Positions 24,268 through 33,980 of a stretch of 64,000 bases of DNA are shown here, in pieces. The stretch comes from Ctena decussata (Eukaryota > Mollusca > Bivalvia > Lucinida > Lucinidae). The stretch is from positions 70,158,123 to 70,222,122 of the forward strand of contig OZ022503.1 in the NCBI GenBank assembly GCA_963989385.1. Direction: 5' to 3'. The notes beneath the pieces are model-generated. The model worked only from the letters and a program-made list of their open reading frames with translations, was not told the origin of the DNA and made no database searches. A program made the translations under genes and the position numbers. Within the stretch, counting starts at the first letter, position 1. Every line of letters starts with the position of its first letter.

Positions 24268-24280
24268 TGGTGGCAGCGGT
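24268..24280 (+). promoter_or_regulatory. Primer binding site (tRNA-Leu type)
   Basis: TGGTGGCAGCGGT directly abuts the 5' LTR. It is complementary to the 3' end ...CCGCTGCCACCA of the animal leucine tRNA (AAG/TAG) family, including the CCA tail, which would prime minus-strand synthesis. The tRNA end is recalled from knowledge, not from this window. Confidence 0.75.
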
Positions 24281-24340
24281 AGCTGAAAATTGAACTATAG
24301 AAAAGTGTGAAATTGTGGAACTTGGAATATTAAATTGAAA

Positions 24341-27300
24341 ATGGCTACATTTCAGTTCACGCACCCTGAAAAGTTTGACTTTACAAAACCCCAGATGTGG
24401 GAGAAGTGGTTTCAGCGTTTTGAAAGATTCAGATCAGCTTCAGGACTATCAGACAAACCTGAGGAAACACAAATTAATAGTTTAATATACTGCATGGGGA
24501 GTGAAGCTGATGACATTTTGGACAGTCTAAGTTTGACGATTGACCAGAAAAAAGAATACGCTACAGTAACTAGAAGCTTAACGGGTTATTTCATCCCTAA
24601 ACGGAATGTTATTTTTGAACGTGTACAATTTAATCAGAGGGTGCAGCTTGAGGGAGAAAATGTAGATTCGTTTGTAACAAGTTTACATAAACTGGCAGAG
24701 TACTGTGCATTTGGGGCATTACATAATGACCTGATACGGGATCGGCTGGTGGTCGGGCTTCGAGATCACAAAGTTTCAGAAAAGCTTCAGCTTGACGCGG
24801 AGCTGACACTGGAGAAAGCCCTTGCACAGGCCAGGCAGCATGAGGCAGTCAAGTCACAGCAGTCGGTTGTTAGAGGACATAAGTCAGAATCTGTAGACGC
24901 TGTGAAAACCAAACCACAATGGACGAATAAAAGGGACAAAAAGTTTGTGGCTAAAGCCACAAGTCAGCAGCAGAAATGTAAACGGTGCGGCAGGGACAAC
25001 CACCCAAGGGACAATTGTCCTGCAAAGGACGCAGTATGTCACAAGTGTTCAGTCAAAGGTCACTGGGCGAAATTCTGCTTGTCAAAACCCAAGGTTAACG
25101 AAGTGTATGTTGACAGCGATGACGATGACAACCAGGGATTTCTTGGTTCGATCGAAGGTCACGAATCGGAGGATAGTATCGATTCAGTGGAGTCGAAGCC
25201 GTGGATTACCAAGATACTGATCGACGGGGTCAACGTCACATTCAAGGTGGACAGCGGCGCAGACGTGACGGTGATTTCAGAGAAGGAATACGAACGTTTC
25301 CCGGGAGTTAAACTAGTGAACGCTAAGAAGGTTCTGTGCGGTCCTGGAAAATCCAAACTGGATGTACTCGGAAAATTTCGGTGTACAATGGAAACGAAAA
25401 AGTGTTATAGTGTTCAGGATGTGTATGTGGTTAGGGGATTATCTCTAGCACTTCTTGGACGGCCGGCCATAGAATCATTACGGATAATTGGTCAGGTAAA
25501 TCTTTCGTCTGTACACGCGTCAGATACGTATAAATCGAAATATCCGAAGCTATTTAAAGGTTTGGGTAGGACTGATTGGGAATACAAAATTAAGCTTGAC
25601 GGCAATGCTCATCCCCATTCCCTTTCTGTGCCCCGCAGGGTCTCTTTCCCATTAATGAGTAAGGTGAAAGCTGAATTACAGAGAATGCAAGAAATAGGGG
25701 TAATTTCAAAAGTAGACCAGCCTACAGAGTGGTGCTCTGGCATGGTCGCCGTTCCTAAAGCTAACAGCGATCAGATCCGAATTTGCGTGGATCTCACCAA
25801 ATTGAATGAGAGTGTCATGAGGGAAAAACACCCTCTTCCCACTGTAGAGGAGTCTTTGTCTAAGCTAGCTGGTGGACGTTATTTCAGCAAATTGGATGCA
25901 AATAGCGGGTTTTGGCAAATCAATCTGGCTCCAGAATCACGACTTCTTACTACTTTCATCACACCGTTTGGCAGGTTTTGTTTTAACCGGCTGCCTATGG
26001 GTATTTCTTCTGCAAGTGAGTACTTTCAAAAGAAAATGTCACTTTTGCTAGAAAACATCCCGGGAGTAGTCTGTCAAACTGATGATTGTCTGATATCTGG
26101 GGAAACTCTTGAACAGCACGACGAGCGATTGATGCAGGTGTTAGAAAGGCTTCAATCAGCTGGTATAACACTGAATGAAAGCAAGTGCGTCTTTGCGCAG
26201 CGATCTTTGACCTTTTTAGGTCACCGGATCGATGAAGACGGTCTAAGGCCGTGTCCTGAAAAAGTCCGTGCTATCACAGAGATGGCAACCCCGCAAAATA
26301 TTTCTGACATTAGAAGGTTCTTGGGTATGGTTAATCAACTAGCCAAATTCTCACAGGCCATTGCAGAGAAAAGCAAACCTTTGCGTGATTTGCTTAAAAA
26401 GCAAAATGCGTGGTCATGGGGACCGATGCAAGAATCCGCTTTTAATGCAATTAAGCAGGAAATCAGCTCAGAAACGATGCTGGCCCACTATGATCCCAAT
26501 AAGGAAAGTTTGATTTCAGCCGATAGTTCTTCATTCGGCCTTGGAGGCCTGCTTCGACAGAAGCACGGTGACACTTGGAAGCCCGTAGCATTTGCCTCTC
26601 GTTCACTTAGTGAAACTGAATGTAGATACGCTCAGATAGAGAAAGAAGCACTGGCTGTAACTTGGGCATGTGAAAAGTTTGCAAACTATTTGATTGGCAC
26701 ATCGTTTCAGATTGAAACAGATCATAAACCCCTGGTTCCCCTCCTCAGTACCAAAGATTTGTCTGATATTCCACCCAGAGTACAGCGTTTCAGAATGCGC
26801 TTGATGAGATTTCATTACACCATATCGCATACGTCTGGGAAAAACCTCTATTCAGCCGATACCCTTAGTCGGGCCCCTTTGAGTCATACAGAGGAATCTG
26901 ATTCAGATCTGCAATTACAAACTCAGGCATTTGTTGATACAGTGATAAGCGGTCTACCGGCTTCCCACTCAAGGTTGGATCAGGTCAAGCATCACTATGA
27001 CGCAGATCCAGTATGTTCCACTATTTTGAATTATTGCAGGAAAGGTTGGCCTGAAAAATCGGCATTAGATGAAACTTTGCAGCCATACTGGGCATTTAGG
27101 GGTGAGTTTACGGTACAGGAAGGTCTTTTACTTAAGGGAATTAGATTAGTTATCCCTAAGAGTTTACACGGGGAAATTTTAGCGAAAATTCACGAAGGGC
27201 ATCAAGGAATCGTAAAATGTAGGGAGCGGGCGAAGTCGTCAGTTTGGTGGCTAGGCTTGAGCAAACAGCTTGAAAACATGGTAAAATCCTGTCAAAAATG

Positions 27301-28258
27301 CATAGAGCAATTAAAAGATCATGCTGAGCCCTTAAAACCGATAGAGTTTCCTGCACGCCCATGGCAGAGAATAGGGGCAGATTTATTTCAGCTGAATGGC
27401 GCTAATTATCTACTAGTCGTGGATTACTTTTCTAGATACGTAGAAATAGCCAAACTTTACAGCCAAACGTCGGGCTCAATTATAAACCATCTAAAATCAA
27501 TTATGGCGCGTCACGGTATTTGCGAGTACTTCCATTCAGATGGTGGTACGTATTTCACGTCGAGTGCCTTCAAGGAATTTGCAGCACAGTATGGTTTCGA
27601 CATTGTTACAAGTAGTCCGAAAATGGCCCAAAGTAACGGGATGGTCGAACGTCATGTAGGTACAATTAAGGACATGCTTAAGAAAGCTGACGATCCATAC
27701 CTTGCTTTGTTAGCATACAGGACAACTCCGCTCCATAATGGATTTAGTCCGGCAGAGCTGTTGATGGGTCGTAAATTAAGAACAGCATTACCAGTTCAGC
27801 CGAAATTACTTGATCCTAAGTGGCCTGATCTGAGGAAAGTCGCGTCGCGCGAGAAAACTATCAAACATAAGCAAAAACAATATTACGACAAACGACATCG
27901 CGCGCGACCACTGAAGCCTCTCCGCACTACTCAAAATGTTTGGGTGAAAGATCAAAGGAAGACAGGTATCGTGCAATCTGAAAGCAAATTTCCGCGATCG
28001 TATCATGTACAGACTGACCAAGGCATTATAAGAAGGAACAGGCGGTTTTTATCGGCACTGCCTGAAGAAAGTGAATCTGATATGAGTGGCCAAAACCAAG
28101 GATGCTTTGAGACAACCCCCAAATCACCTGTTAAATTGTGCGATAATTCAGAGAAAAACAGTGAAAACCGTGAGAATTCTCAGGACACTGGAGGTCAAAA
28201 TTACTATGTTACCAAATCTGGAAGATGCGTAAAACCTCCAGACAGACTGACCTATTGA
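24341..28258 (+). CDS. Gag-Pol polyprotein of Ty3/Gypsy retrotransposon
   Basis: A single uninterrupted frame of 1305 residues; the first ATG in frame is at 24341, and the upstream in-frame TTG is not a likely eukaryotic start. Numbered from that ATG: Gag occupies about 1-250 and ends in two CX2CX4HX4C zinc knuckles (213-226, 233-246) that would bind RNA. An aspartic protease carries VDSGAD at about 303-308. Reverse transcriptase spans about 430-620, with the first catalytic Asp in KLDANSG (519), LPMG (551-554) and the active-site box QTDD (579-582). RNase H shows Asp 728, Glu 769, Asp 794 and Asp 840. Integrase has an HHCC zinc finger (H951, H954, C984, C987) and the triad D1014, D1067, E1103 with DX35E spacing. 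Gag and Pol are fused without a frameshift. No env or chromodomain is evident. It resembles the proteins often labelled K02A2.6-like in invertebrates. Confidence 0.95.
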   Translation: MATFQFTHPEKFDFTKPQMWEKWFQRFERFRSASGLSDKPEETQINSLIYCMGSEADDILDSLSLTIDQKKEYATVTRSLTGYFIPKRNVIFERVQFNQRVQLEGENVDSFVTSLHKLAEYCAFGALHNDLIRDRLVVGLRDHKVSEKLQLDAELTLEKALAQARQHEAVKSQQSVVRGHKSESVDAVKTKPQWTNKRDKKFVAKATSQQQKCKRCGRDNHPRDNCPAKDAVCHKCSVKGHWAKFCLSKPKVNEVYVDSDDDDNQGFLGSIEGHESEDSIDSVESKPWITKILIDGVNVTFKVDSGADVTVISEKEYERFPGVKLVNAKKVLCGPGKSKLDVLGKFRCTMETKKCYSVQDVYVVRGLSLALLGRPAIESLRIIGQVNLSSVHASDTYKSKYPKLFKGLGRTDWEYKIKLDGNAHPHSLSVPRRVSFPLMSKVKAELQRMQEIGVISKVDQPTEWCSGMVAVPKANSDQIRICVDLTKLNESVMREKHPLPTVEESLSKLAGGRYFSKLDANSGFWQINLAPESRLLTTFITPFGRFCFNRLPMGISSASEYFQKKMSLLLENIPGVVCQTDDCLISGETLEQHDERLMQVLERLQSAGITLNESKCVFAQRSLTFLGHRIDEDGLRPCPEKVRAITEMATPQNISDIRRFLGMVNQLAKFSQAIAEKSKPLRDLLKKQNAWSWGPMQESAFNAIKQEISSETMLAHYDPNKESLISADSSSFGLGGLLRQKHGDTWKPVAFASRSLSETECRYAQIEKEALAVTWACEKFANYLIGTSFQIETDHKPLVPLLSTKDLSDIPPRVQRFRMRLMRFHYTISHTSGKNLYSADTLSRAPLSHTEESDSDLQLQTQAFVDTVISGLPASHSRLDQVKHHYDADPVCSTILNYCRKGWPEKSALDETLQPYWAFRGEFTVQEGLLLKGIRLVIPKSLHGEILAKIHEGHQGIVKCRERAKSSVWWLGLSKQLENMVKSCQKCIEQLKDHAEPLKPIEFPARPWQRIGADLFQLNGANYLLVVDYFSRYVEIAKLYSQTSGSIINHLKSIMARHGICEYFHSDGGTYFTSSAFKEFAAQYGFDIVTSSPKMAQSNGMVERHVGTIKDMLKKADDPYLALLAYRTTPLHNGFSPAELLMGRKLRTALPVQPKLLDPKWPDLRKVASREKTIKHKQKQYYDKRHRARPLKPLRTTQNVWVKDQRKTGIVQSESKFPRSYHVQTDQGIIRRNRRFLSALPEESESDMSGQNQGCFETTPKSPVKLCDNSEKNSENRENSQDTGGQNYYVTKSGRCVKPPDRLTY

Positions 28259-28262
28259 TTAA
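28259..28262. other. TTAA target site, left
   Basis: TTAA begins one base after the last base of the gag-pol TGA stop (28256-28258) and recurs at 33025-33028 beyond the inserted element. This is the signature duplication of piggyBac-type transposition. Confidence 0.8.
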
Positions 28263-28997
28263 GGTTCCGCAGTACACTTCGGCCATTTTGGACCATATTT
28301 CTGCATAAAATCACATCTAATCACAGCCCAAATAAAGCATTTTTTTTAAACAAAAGTGGTTCTTTCTCCTAGATATAATGAAACTGTATCTCTAAATGTG
28401 CAGAATGCTATTGTAAAAGGTACCTTTGAAGAGTTCTCATTTTTTTCGTTTTTCTCTCACATGGTCAAAATTTGTCTAAGTCCATTTTATACAAGAAAGT
28501 GTTGACATATACCCTGCTTAGGCTTACATTAAAAAGTTGCATGTTTCAGGCAAGTCAGTGATGTCTAGAGTTTTTCCACTGCAACACTGACATGTTTGGA
28601 AAGATGTCTTGGGTATTCCCTTAGTCATCCATATTGGCTCCCTATTGTCTCAATATATTTTTTTTTATATAAAGCGAGTCTGATATACCATCTATATTGG
28701 AAATCAAATGTTACTGAAAACACACATGTATCATTTTATTGGCCTTATACTTAATACCTATTTCACCTGTGGAAGTTACCTGTGAAACTGTTGCCATATT
28801 TACAATCTTATAAAGTCCTATAGCAAACAGCATTGTTTCTTCTGACCACATATGTCAGTATGCATCATGTCTCTGTCAAAAATTTGGTGTGTGGGTGGGT
28901 ATGTGGATTTGGTTGTGTGTTTGTTTAGACATATGTTGTGGAATAACCCTGAAAAATATCTTTGATATGCAGGTTGAATATTCCACATTTAAAAGTG

Positions 28998-29203
28998 GGT
29001 AATACCAATTTTCCTACCTGTGCTGTCGACCGAAACATTCATTAGCCATACATGCAAAAGTGGCTGTTGACAGAGATAATCAACAGCACTTTCAGCTCGG
29101 TCGACAGCCACTAACAATAGTATCGTTCATCATTACTGGTAATTTTTGCTACCGTGTTCTCGGTCAACAGCCACTTTGTATAGGTAGCTAAAATGGTATT
29201 ACC
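28998..29203. mobile_element. Foldback MITE within the TTAA element
   Basis: Inverted ends GGTAATACCAATTTTCCTAC and GTAGCTAAAATGGTATTACC, with inner 'gtggctgttgac' / 'gtcaacagccac' pairs. About 206 bp, no coding sequence. Confidence 0.65.
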
Positions 29204-29209
29204 ATCGTT

Positions 29210-30305
29210 TTAATGGCTGCATAATTTTGCCTGTTGCAGCCCTTCTCTGACTGTATAAATTTATATGTTGATGTGACATTGAATGAGTGATATCACTATT
29301 TTTTCAGCTTCAAGAATGGGGGAGGGAAGGGGGTGGGGGGAGGTTCTCTTCAAAAACAATCCAAAAAATCTATAACTGTCTTATCAAATGGATTTACTAA
29401 CATACTAACATATTCTGTTTCAGCCACATGTTTGTGAAATTTATTTTTTAAACTCTGTATCTAAATTATAGCATGAGATTTTTCATGAATCAAGTTTCTG
29501 ACTCAATATCACAAATGCAATGCTTTAAATGTCTACAAGCAAATATATGTATCACAGCAAAGCTGTCAAACACTCCGGATATCCAGTTGTACACAGAACA
29601 ATTGAAATAGGGGAGAATATATGAAAACATTCATTCTATGGGCAGTTTTAATTTCATGTCACAAATATAGTATTAATTCTAACACTTGGAGATAAATGGG
29701 AGGGCGAAGATGCAAAGACAGACTTTAGCACTGGGGAGTACTGCTGGTGCTGGCCAATGTTGGGACAAGGCTCTGCTGTTCTTGCAGTAGGTGTTTTATG
29801 GGGATTGTTTGTAGCTGACTTTTTCATCCAATTCATTTTTTTTCTATCCAATCTTTCTGGGCAGGGGTATATGGGCAGTAAAGTTGCAAATTTAAATAAC
29901 TGCATATGAACAGAGTCTGCTAATTTCATTCTTTGATTCCAGAAGCTCATTCATCAGATTTTTTTTATTCTTGCTGCATTAGGTGATAAATGTTTGGTAG
30001 GGCCACAAAAAACTCCCCTATTATACAATTTTATACGAAAAACAAACGCGCAAAGAACTTCTATAATCAGCTATCCATAATGGCACCTTACTGAGAAAGT
30101 ACTGTATGTGTCTTAATAGATGCCAGGGGCAGTGCTAGTCCTAGGGTCGATATATGAAACTCTTTAGACAAAACTATGTCAATGAATACAAAATGGTGGT
30201 CTGGAGCCAATCTCTTTGTTATTTTGTCAATCTTTACAGAAAAATAACGGAAGGAGTGTTTGTTAGAGAGGGGACATTTATTGGAAGAAATACAATAGGC
30301 TTTAA
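29210..30305. other. Interior of the TTAA element, no gene
   Basis: AT-rich sequence with short unsupported frames, the longest being 98 codons on the minus strand at 29654-29950, without a recognisable domain. Confidence 0.45.
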
Positions 30306-30310
30306 ATTTG

Positions 30311-31733
30311 AACTAGAAATGTGTCCATACGACACGGATGCCCCCGCCTAGTGCCCTAAGTAAGATGGCGCCTTGTTTAAGGTAAAGGCACTTGTAGCAT
30401 AATAGGTTCACAAAGGCACACTTCTGTGGTACATGTTTTATTGTTTTCCTTGGGCAGATGTACTGTGCTTCTTGAGAAGTACATAGGGGGGGGGGGGGGG
30501 GGGATGGGGGGGGGGGGGCTTGGATGTGGGGGTGTCATGACTGATATGTGATGATATTCTGTATCTTATCGCAAAAATGGATGCCATGCAACTTTCCAAA
30601 AGACATAGCCCGGAAACAAGTAACTTTTCAAAAACTAACAAACGGACACCATTATTGTATGAAGTGAAGTCGAATTTAAAAGGCCATAATTCCCACAATA
30701 ATTGACGGATTTTACCAAACATTGTCTGAACTTGACCTGTATTTTATGATTATATACCTGTGTATAAAATATGAATTCAATATACCAATGCTTTCAAAAG
30801 ATAATGAACGGAAACCAGTTTTTCATACAAAATGAAGTCGAAAAAGGGCCATAACTCCCACAATAATTGACGGATTTTGCCCAACATCGAACTTGACCTG
30901 TATTTCATGATTATACACCTGTGTATAAAATATGAATTCAATATACCAATGCTTTTAAAAGATATCGAACGGAAACCATTTCTTCATAAAAAATAAAGTT
31001 GAAAAAGGGCGGTAACTCCCACAATAATCGACGGATTTTGCCCAACATCAAACTTGACCTGTATTTTATGATTATATACCTGTGTATAAAATATGTATTC
31101 AATACACCAATGCTTTCAAAAGATATCGAACGGAAACCATTTTTTCATACAAAATAAAGTCGAAAAAGGGCCATAACTCCCACAATAATTGACGGATTTT
31201 GCCCAACATCGAACTTGACCTGTATTTTATGATTATATACCTGTGTATAAAATATGAATTCAATACAACAATGCTTTCAAAAGATATCGAACGGAAACCA
31301 TTTCTTCATAGAAACAGAAGTCGAAAATGGGCCATAACTCCAACAATAATTGACGGATTTTACCCAACATCGAACTTAACCTGTATTTTATGATTATATA
31401 GCTGTGTGTAAAATATGAATTCAATATACCGTTGCTTTCAAAAGATATTGAACGGAAACCATTTTTTCATAGAAACAGAAGTCGAAAAAGGGCCATAACT
31501 CCCACAATAATAGCCGGATTTTACCCAACATAGAACTTGACCTGTATTTTATGATTATATAGCTGTGTATGAAATATGAATTCAATACACCAATGCTTTC
31601 AGAAGATATTGAACGGAAACCATTTCGTACGTACGTACGCTACGCTACGTACGTACGCTACGTACGTACGTACGTACGGACAGGGGTTATACTATATGCC
31701 CCCCCCCCCCATTTTAAATGGCGGGGGCATAAA
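30311..31733. mobile_element. Array-type element with about 161-bp repeats
   Basis: The 5' end 'aactagaaatgt' is followed at 30338 by GATGCCCCCGCCT. The 3' end is an ACGT/GCTACGT tract (31627-31680) and a hairpin whose right stem is GGCGGGGGCATAA, the inverted match of the 5' block. Between them about six units carry 'ccataactcccacaataat' at 30683, 30849, 31009, 31171, 31332 and 31492. A poly-G block lies at 30486-30519. The architecture resembles pearl- or Helentron-associated non-autonomous elements of molluscs. Confidence 0.7.
30650..31620. repeat. Tandem array, about 161-bp unit
   Basis: Six consecutive units spaced 160-166 bases. Each contains 'cgaacttgacctgtatttta' or a close variant and 'gatatcgaacggaaacca'. 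It forms the body of the element at 30311-31733. Confidence 0.9.
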
Positions 31734-32040
31734 ATGCATGACAATATTAAGCTTTTATATTGATTTAAGTAGTACATGTATGTGCCAGAGCTTTTCCAAG
31801 TATTTTGAGAATGTTGACTTTTTCCCAGACCTTGGGTTTTTTAAACATTGTCAATTCTGAATGATTTTAATGATATTTCCATCGACAATAGGGCTCGGCA
31901 TTTTCGGCCCCTGTGAACAGGAAGAAAATCCCTCCAGGGTTTTCAGTAGGATGTTGAAATAAGAGTCGCTTACATATATCTTGAGAAAACGTAGATGTCC
32001 CATAATGCAGTTTTTACGATAATGCAGTTTTTACGATATA

Positions 32041-32241
32041 GTTAAGTTAACTCTTGTTATCTCAAACACTGATATTTCAAAGTACCCTCTTAAATCAAAG
32101 AAAATGGTTTGGACATATTTCATCTCCTGTTATTATAAACTACTGCTATCTCAAAACAAATTTTCCGGGATCACAAAACTGACTTTGAGCTACCAGTAGT
32201 TTGAGATGAACTTTGACTTTCAGATATCAAGAGTGGACTAT
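32041..32241. mobile_element. Diverged MITE-like inverted repeat
   Basis: 'ttaactcttgttatctcaaa' at the left and 'gatatcaagagtggacta' at the right form a loose inverted pair, with 'atctcaaac' and 'gtttgagat' further in. Similar to common 'TTATCTCGAA'-type MITEs; boundaries are approximate. Confidence 0.4.
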
Positions 32242-32593
32242 TCTCTGAAAAAAGGAGTGCCCAGCCAAACAAATGGAGTAAAGGGCTCCAAGTAAGGAGC
32301 AAATGAGAAGTCTAGGCTGTATATCACTTGTTATAACATGATTTTTAAAAGACAAGTAAATCACAGAGATGGACGTTTTAATCATTATATTGAATTGATG
32401 ATACAGAACATTGTTATGAAAGACTGTTCAAAATAAGCACTTAACATTACAGAATAGAAAGAATGATTCATAACTGACATTAGGCTTATCGAAGCCCCCA
32501 CAGTTTCAATTACTTGCCCAGGCTTGCTGCCTTCAACACTGATGGCAAATTCCTAGCACTTCTGTAACAATACACAGACAAATAATAGTAGCA

Positions 32594-32675
32594 TGCACTT
32601 CAAAAAGTGCATTTTCCCATAAACTTATTTGAGCTGCACTTCAAAAAGTGCATTTTCCCATAAACTTATTTGAGC
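32594..32675. repeat. Exact 41-bp tandem duplication
   Basis: The unit beginning TGCACTTCAAAAAGTGCATT at 32594 is repeated exactly at 32635. The start of the unit is itself a hairpin (TGCACTTCAAAAAGTGCA). Confidence 0.9.
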
Positions 32676-33144
32676 ATGTTTTGGCGTGGGCACCAACTTG
32701 TTGCATCTGGGTGAACAGTGTGTTCAGGAGGACAAACTCAGTAATGCTTGAATAATATCATGTGACATCACGGGGATAATATCAACACTTTCTTGTATAA
32801 AATGGACTTAGACAAATTTTGTCCATGTGAGAGAAAAACGAAAAAAATGAGAACTCTTCAAAGGTACCTTTTACAATAGCATTCTGTACATTTAGAGATA
32901 CAGTTTCATTATATCTAGGAGAAAGAACCACTTTTATTTAAAAAATTTGCTTTATTTGGGCTGTGATTAGATGTGATTTTATGCAGAAATATGGTCCAAA
33001 ATGGCCGAAGTGTACTGCAGAACCTTAACTGGTTTATCAGCAGGTGGACTTGTTTAATTATGTTTACAGTGCACGCCTGGGAACTCAATAGGCTATGGCT
33101 AATAAAACGCAACATAAACATTTATCAAAGAACTTTGTGCAGTT

Positions 33145-33155
33145 GGAAAGGGAGA
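33145..33155 (+). promoter_or_regulatory. Polypurine tract of the Gypsy element
   Basis: GGAAAGGGAGA ends exactly at the base before the 3' LTR, the expected position of the plus-strand primer. Confidence 0.85.
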
Positions 33156-33410
33156 TGATGTGTTATTGACATTGACAGCCACCGATTCTGGCATCTTGAG
33201 AAACCTTTAGTTTTATCTTTTCCCACGCATATAATCTAGACCACCAGGAAAGCCTGCTGACCATGCCTCTCGGATACTTTTAGAAATCACTTATGTTCTG
33301 GACGCCTTACTGTATGCATGTTAACTTGTAAATAAAGTATATCAGAAACTATAGTTCTGTATTACTGAACCCAATCATTATTAACAAATAGTAATAGTAA
33401 TTACATTACA
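33156..33410 (+). repeat. 3' LTR
   Basis: 255 bp, reading the same as 24013-24267. AATAAA is at 33331-33336. Followed by the GTCAC target duplication at 33411-33415. Confidence 0.95.
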
Positions 33411-33659
33411 GTCACCTATCTGGGGGGGTCGGAAAAATAATTCCGGTGAGACTGGGGGGGGGACGGAAAAATTTTGGTGGGCCGTATGAAAATGTACCCG
33501 GCCCCCCCACCTGATAATAAATGACTCGTCCCTTACACTACAGGAAAAAAAAAATCCCTCAAACTCTAACAGGAAAAAAATAAATAGATGCTCTAAATAA
33601 AAGAAGAAAAAGAGCAAAAAAAAAAAAGGAGTTTAATAATAGAAAAACAAAACATAAAA

Positions 33660-33943
33660 AAAAAAATAAATAAATATAAATAAATAAATAAAATAATAAA
33701 ATTTAGGTAGGGGCAAACATGTGGGTAGGTTAGGAAATTGCAAACAAATAATTTATTTTAGGCCTTAAGGATGATGGTAGAGTAGGCTATTTGCAAGAGA
33801 AATGTATGTGTTTTGGGTTTATCAATACTTTGGGAAAATATGGTCTGAGGCAGGTCAATTTTATAGTGTCCAAGTATGGTTTACATAATGGGATCCTTGA
33901 GAATTTGTATCATAAATGTCCAAACACATAGGTTATATGGTAT

Positions 33944-33980
<37 letters not shown>

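Larger units (their letters stand above)
28263..33024. mobile_element. 4.76 kb TTAA-flanked non-autonomous DNA element with long TIRs
   Basis: Inverted arms of roughly 250 bases, starting GGTTCCGCAGTACACTTCGG on the left and ending with its near-complement CCGAAGTGTACTGCAGAACC on the right, occupy about 28263-28515 and 32768-33024. They have a few mismatches. TTAA flanks both sides. No transposase-sized frame exists inside. Cargo includes a foldback MITE, a tandem-array element and short tandem duplications. The TTAA site suggests the piggyBac superfamily, although the termini do not start with the usual CCC/CAC, so the class is inferred. Confidence 0.8.
24013..33410 (+). mobile_element. Ty3/Gypsy LTR retrotransposon, apparently intact, carrying an internal insertion
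   Basis: Boundaries are set by two 255-bp direct LTRs with TG...CA ends and by GTCAC duplications outside them. Inside, in order, are a tRNA-Leu-type primer binding site, one long gag-pol frame, a 4.76 kb TTAA-flanked element, a short 3' leader and a polypurine tract. Removing the TTAA element gives a compact element of about 4.6 kb without an env gene. The LTRs read as identical throughout, so insertion was recent. It splits an older Harbinger-like element. Confidence 0.95.
23230..33532. mobile_element. Harbinger-like non-autonomous element (split by a retrotransposon)
   Basis: Terminal inverted repeats of 30 perfect bases, starting GGGACGAGTCATTTATTATC, occupy 23230-23259 and 33503-33532. 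TTA flanks both sides (23227-23229 and 33533-33535), matching the TWA target duplication of PIF/Harbinger transposons. Without the inserted gypsy element the unit is about 0.9 kb. It encodes no transposase. Subterminal GGGGGGGTCGG-type repeats occur near both ends (23285-23400 and 33421-33475). Superfamily assignment rests only on the target site and ends. Confidence 0.75.

Noticed and set aside
24335..24340. Upstream start for gag-pol at an in-frame TTG
   Set aside because: The first ATG in frame is two codons downstream at 24341 and is the normal eukaryotic choice.
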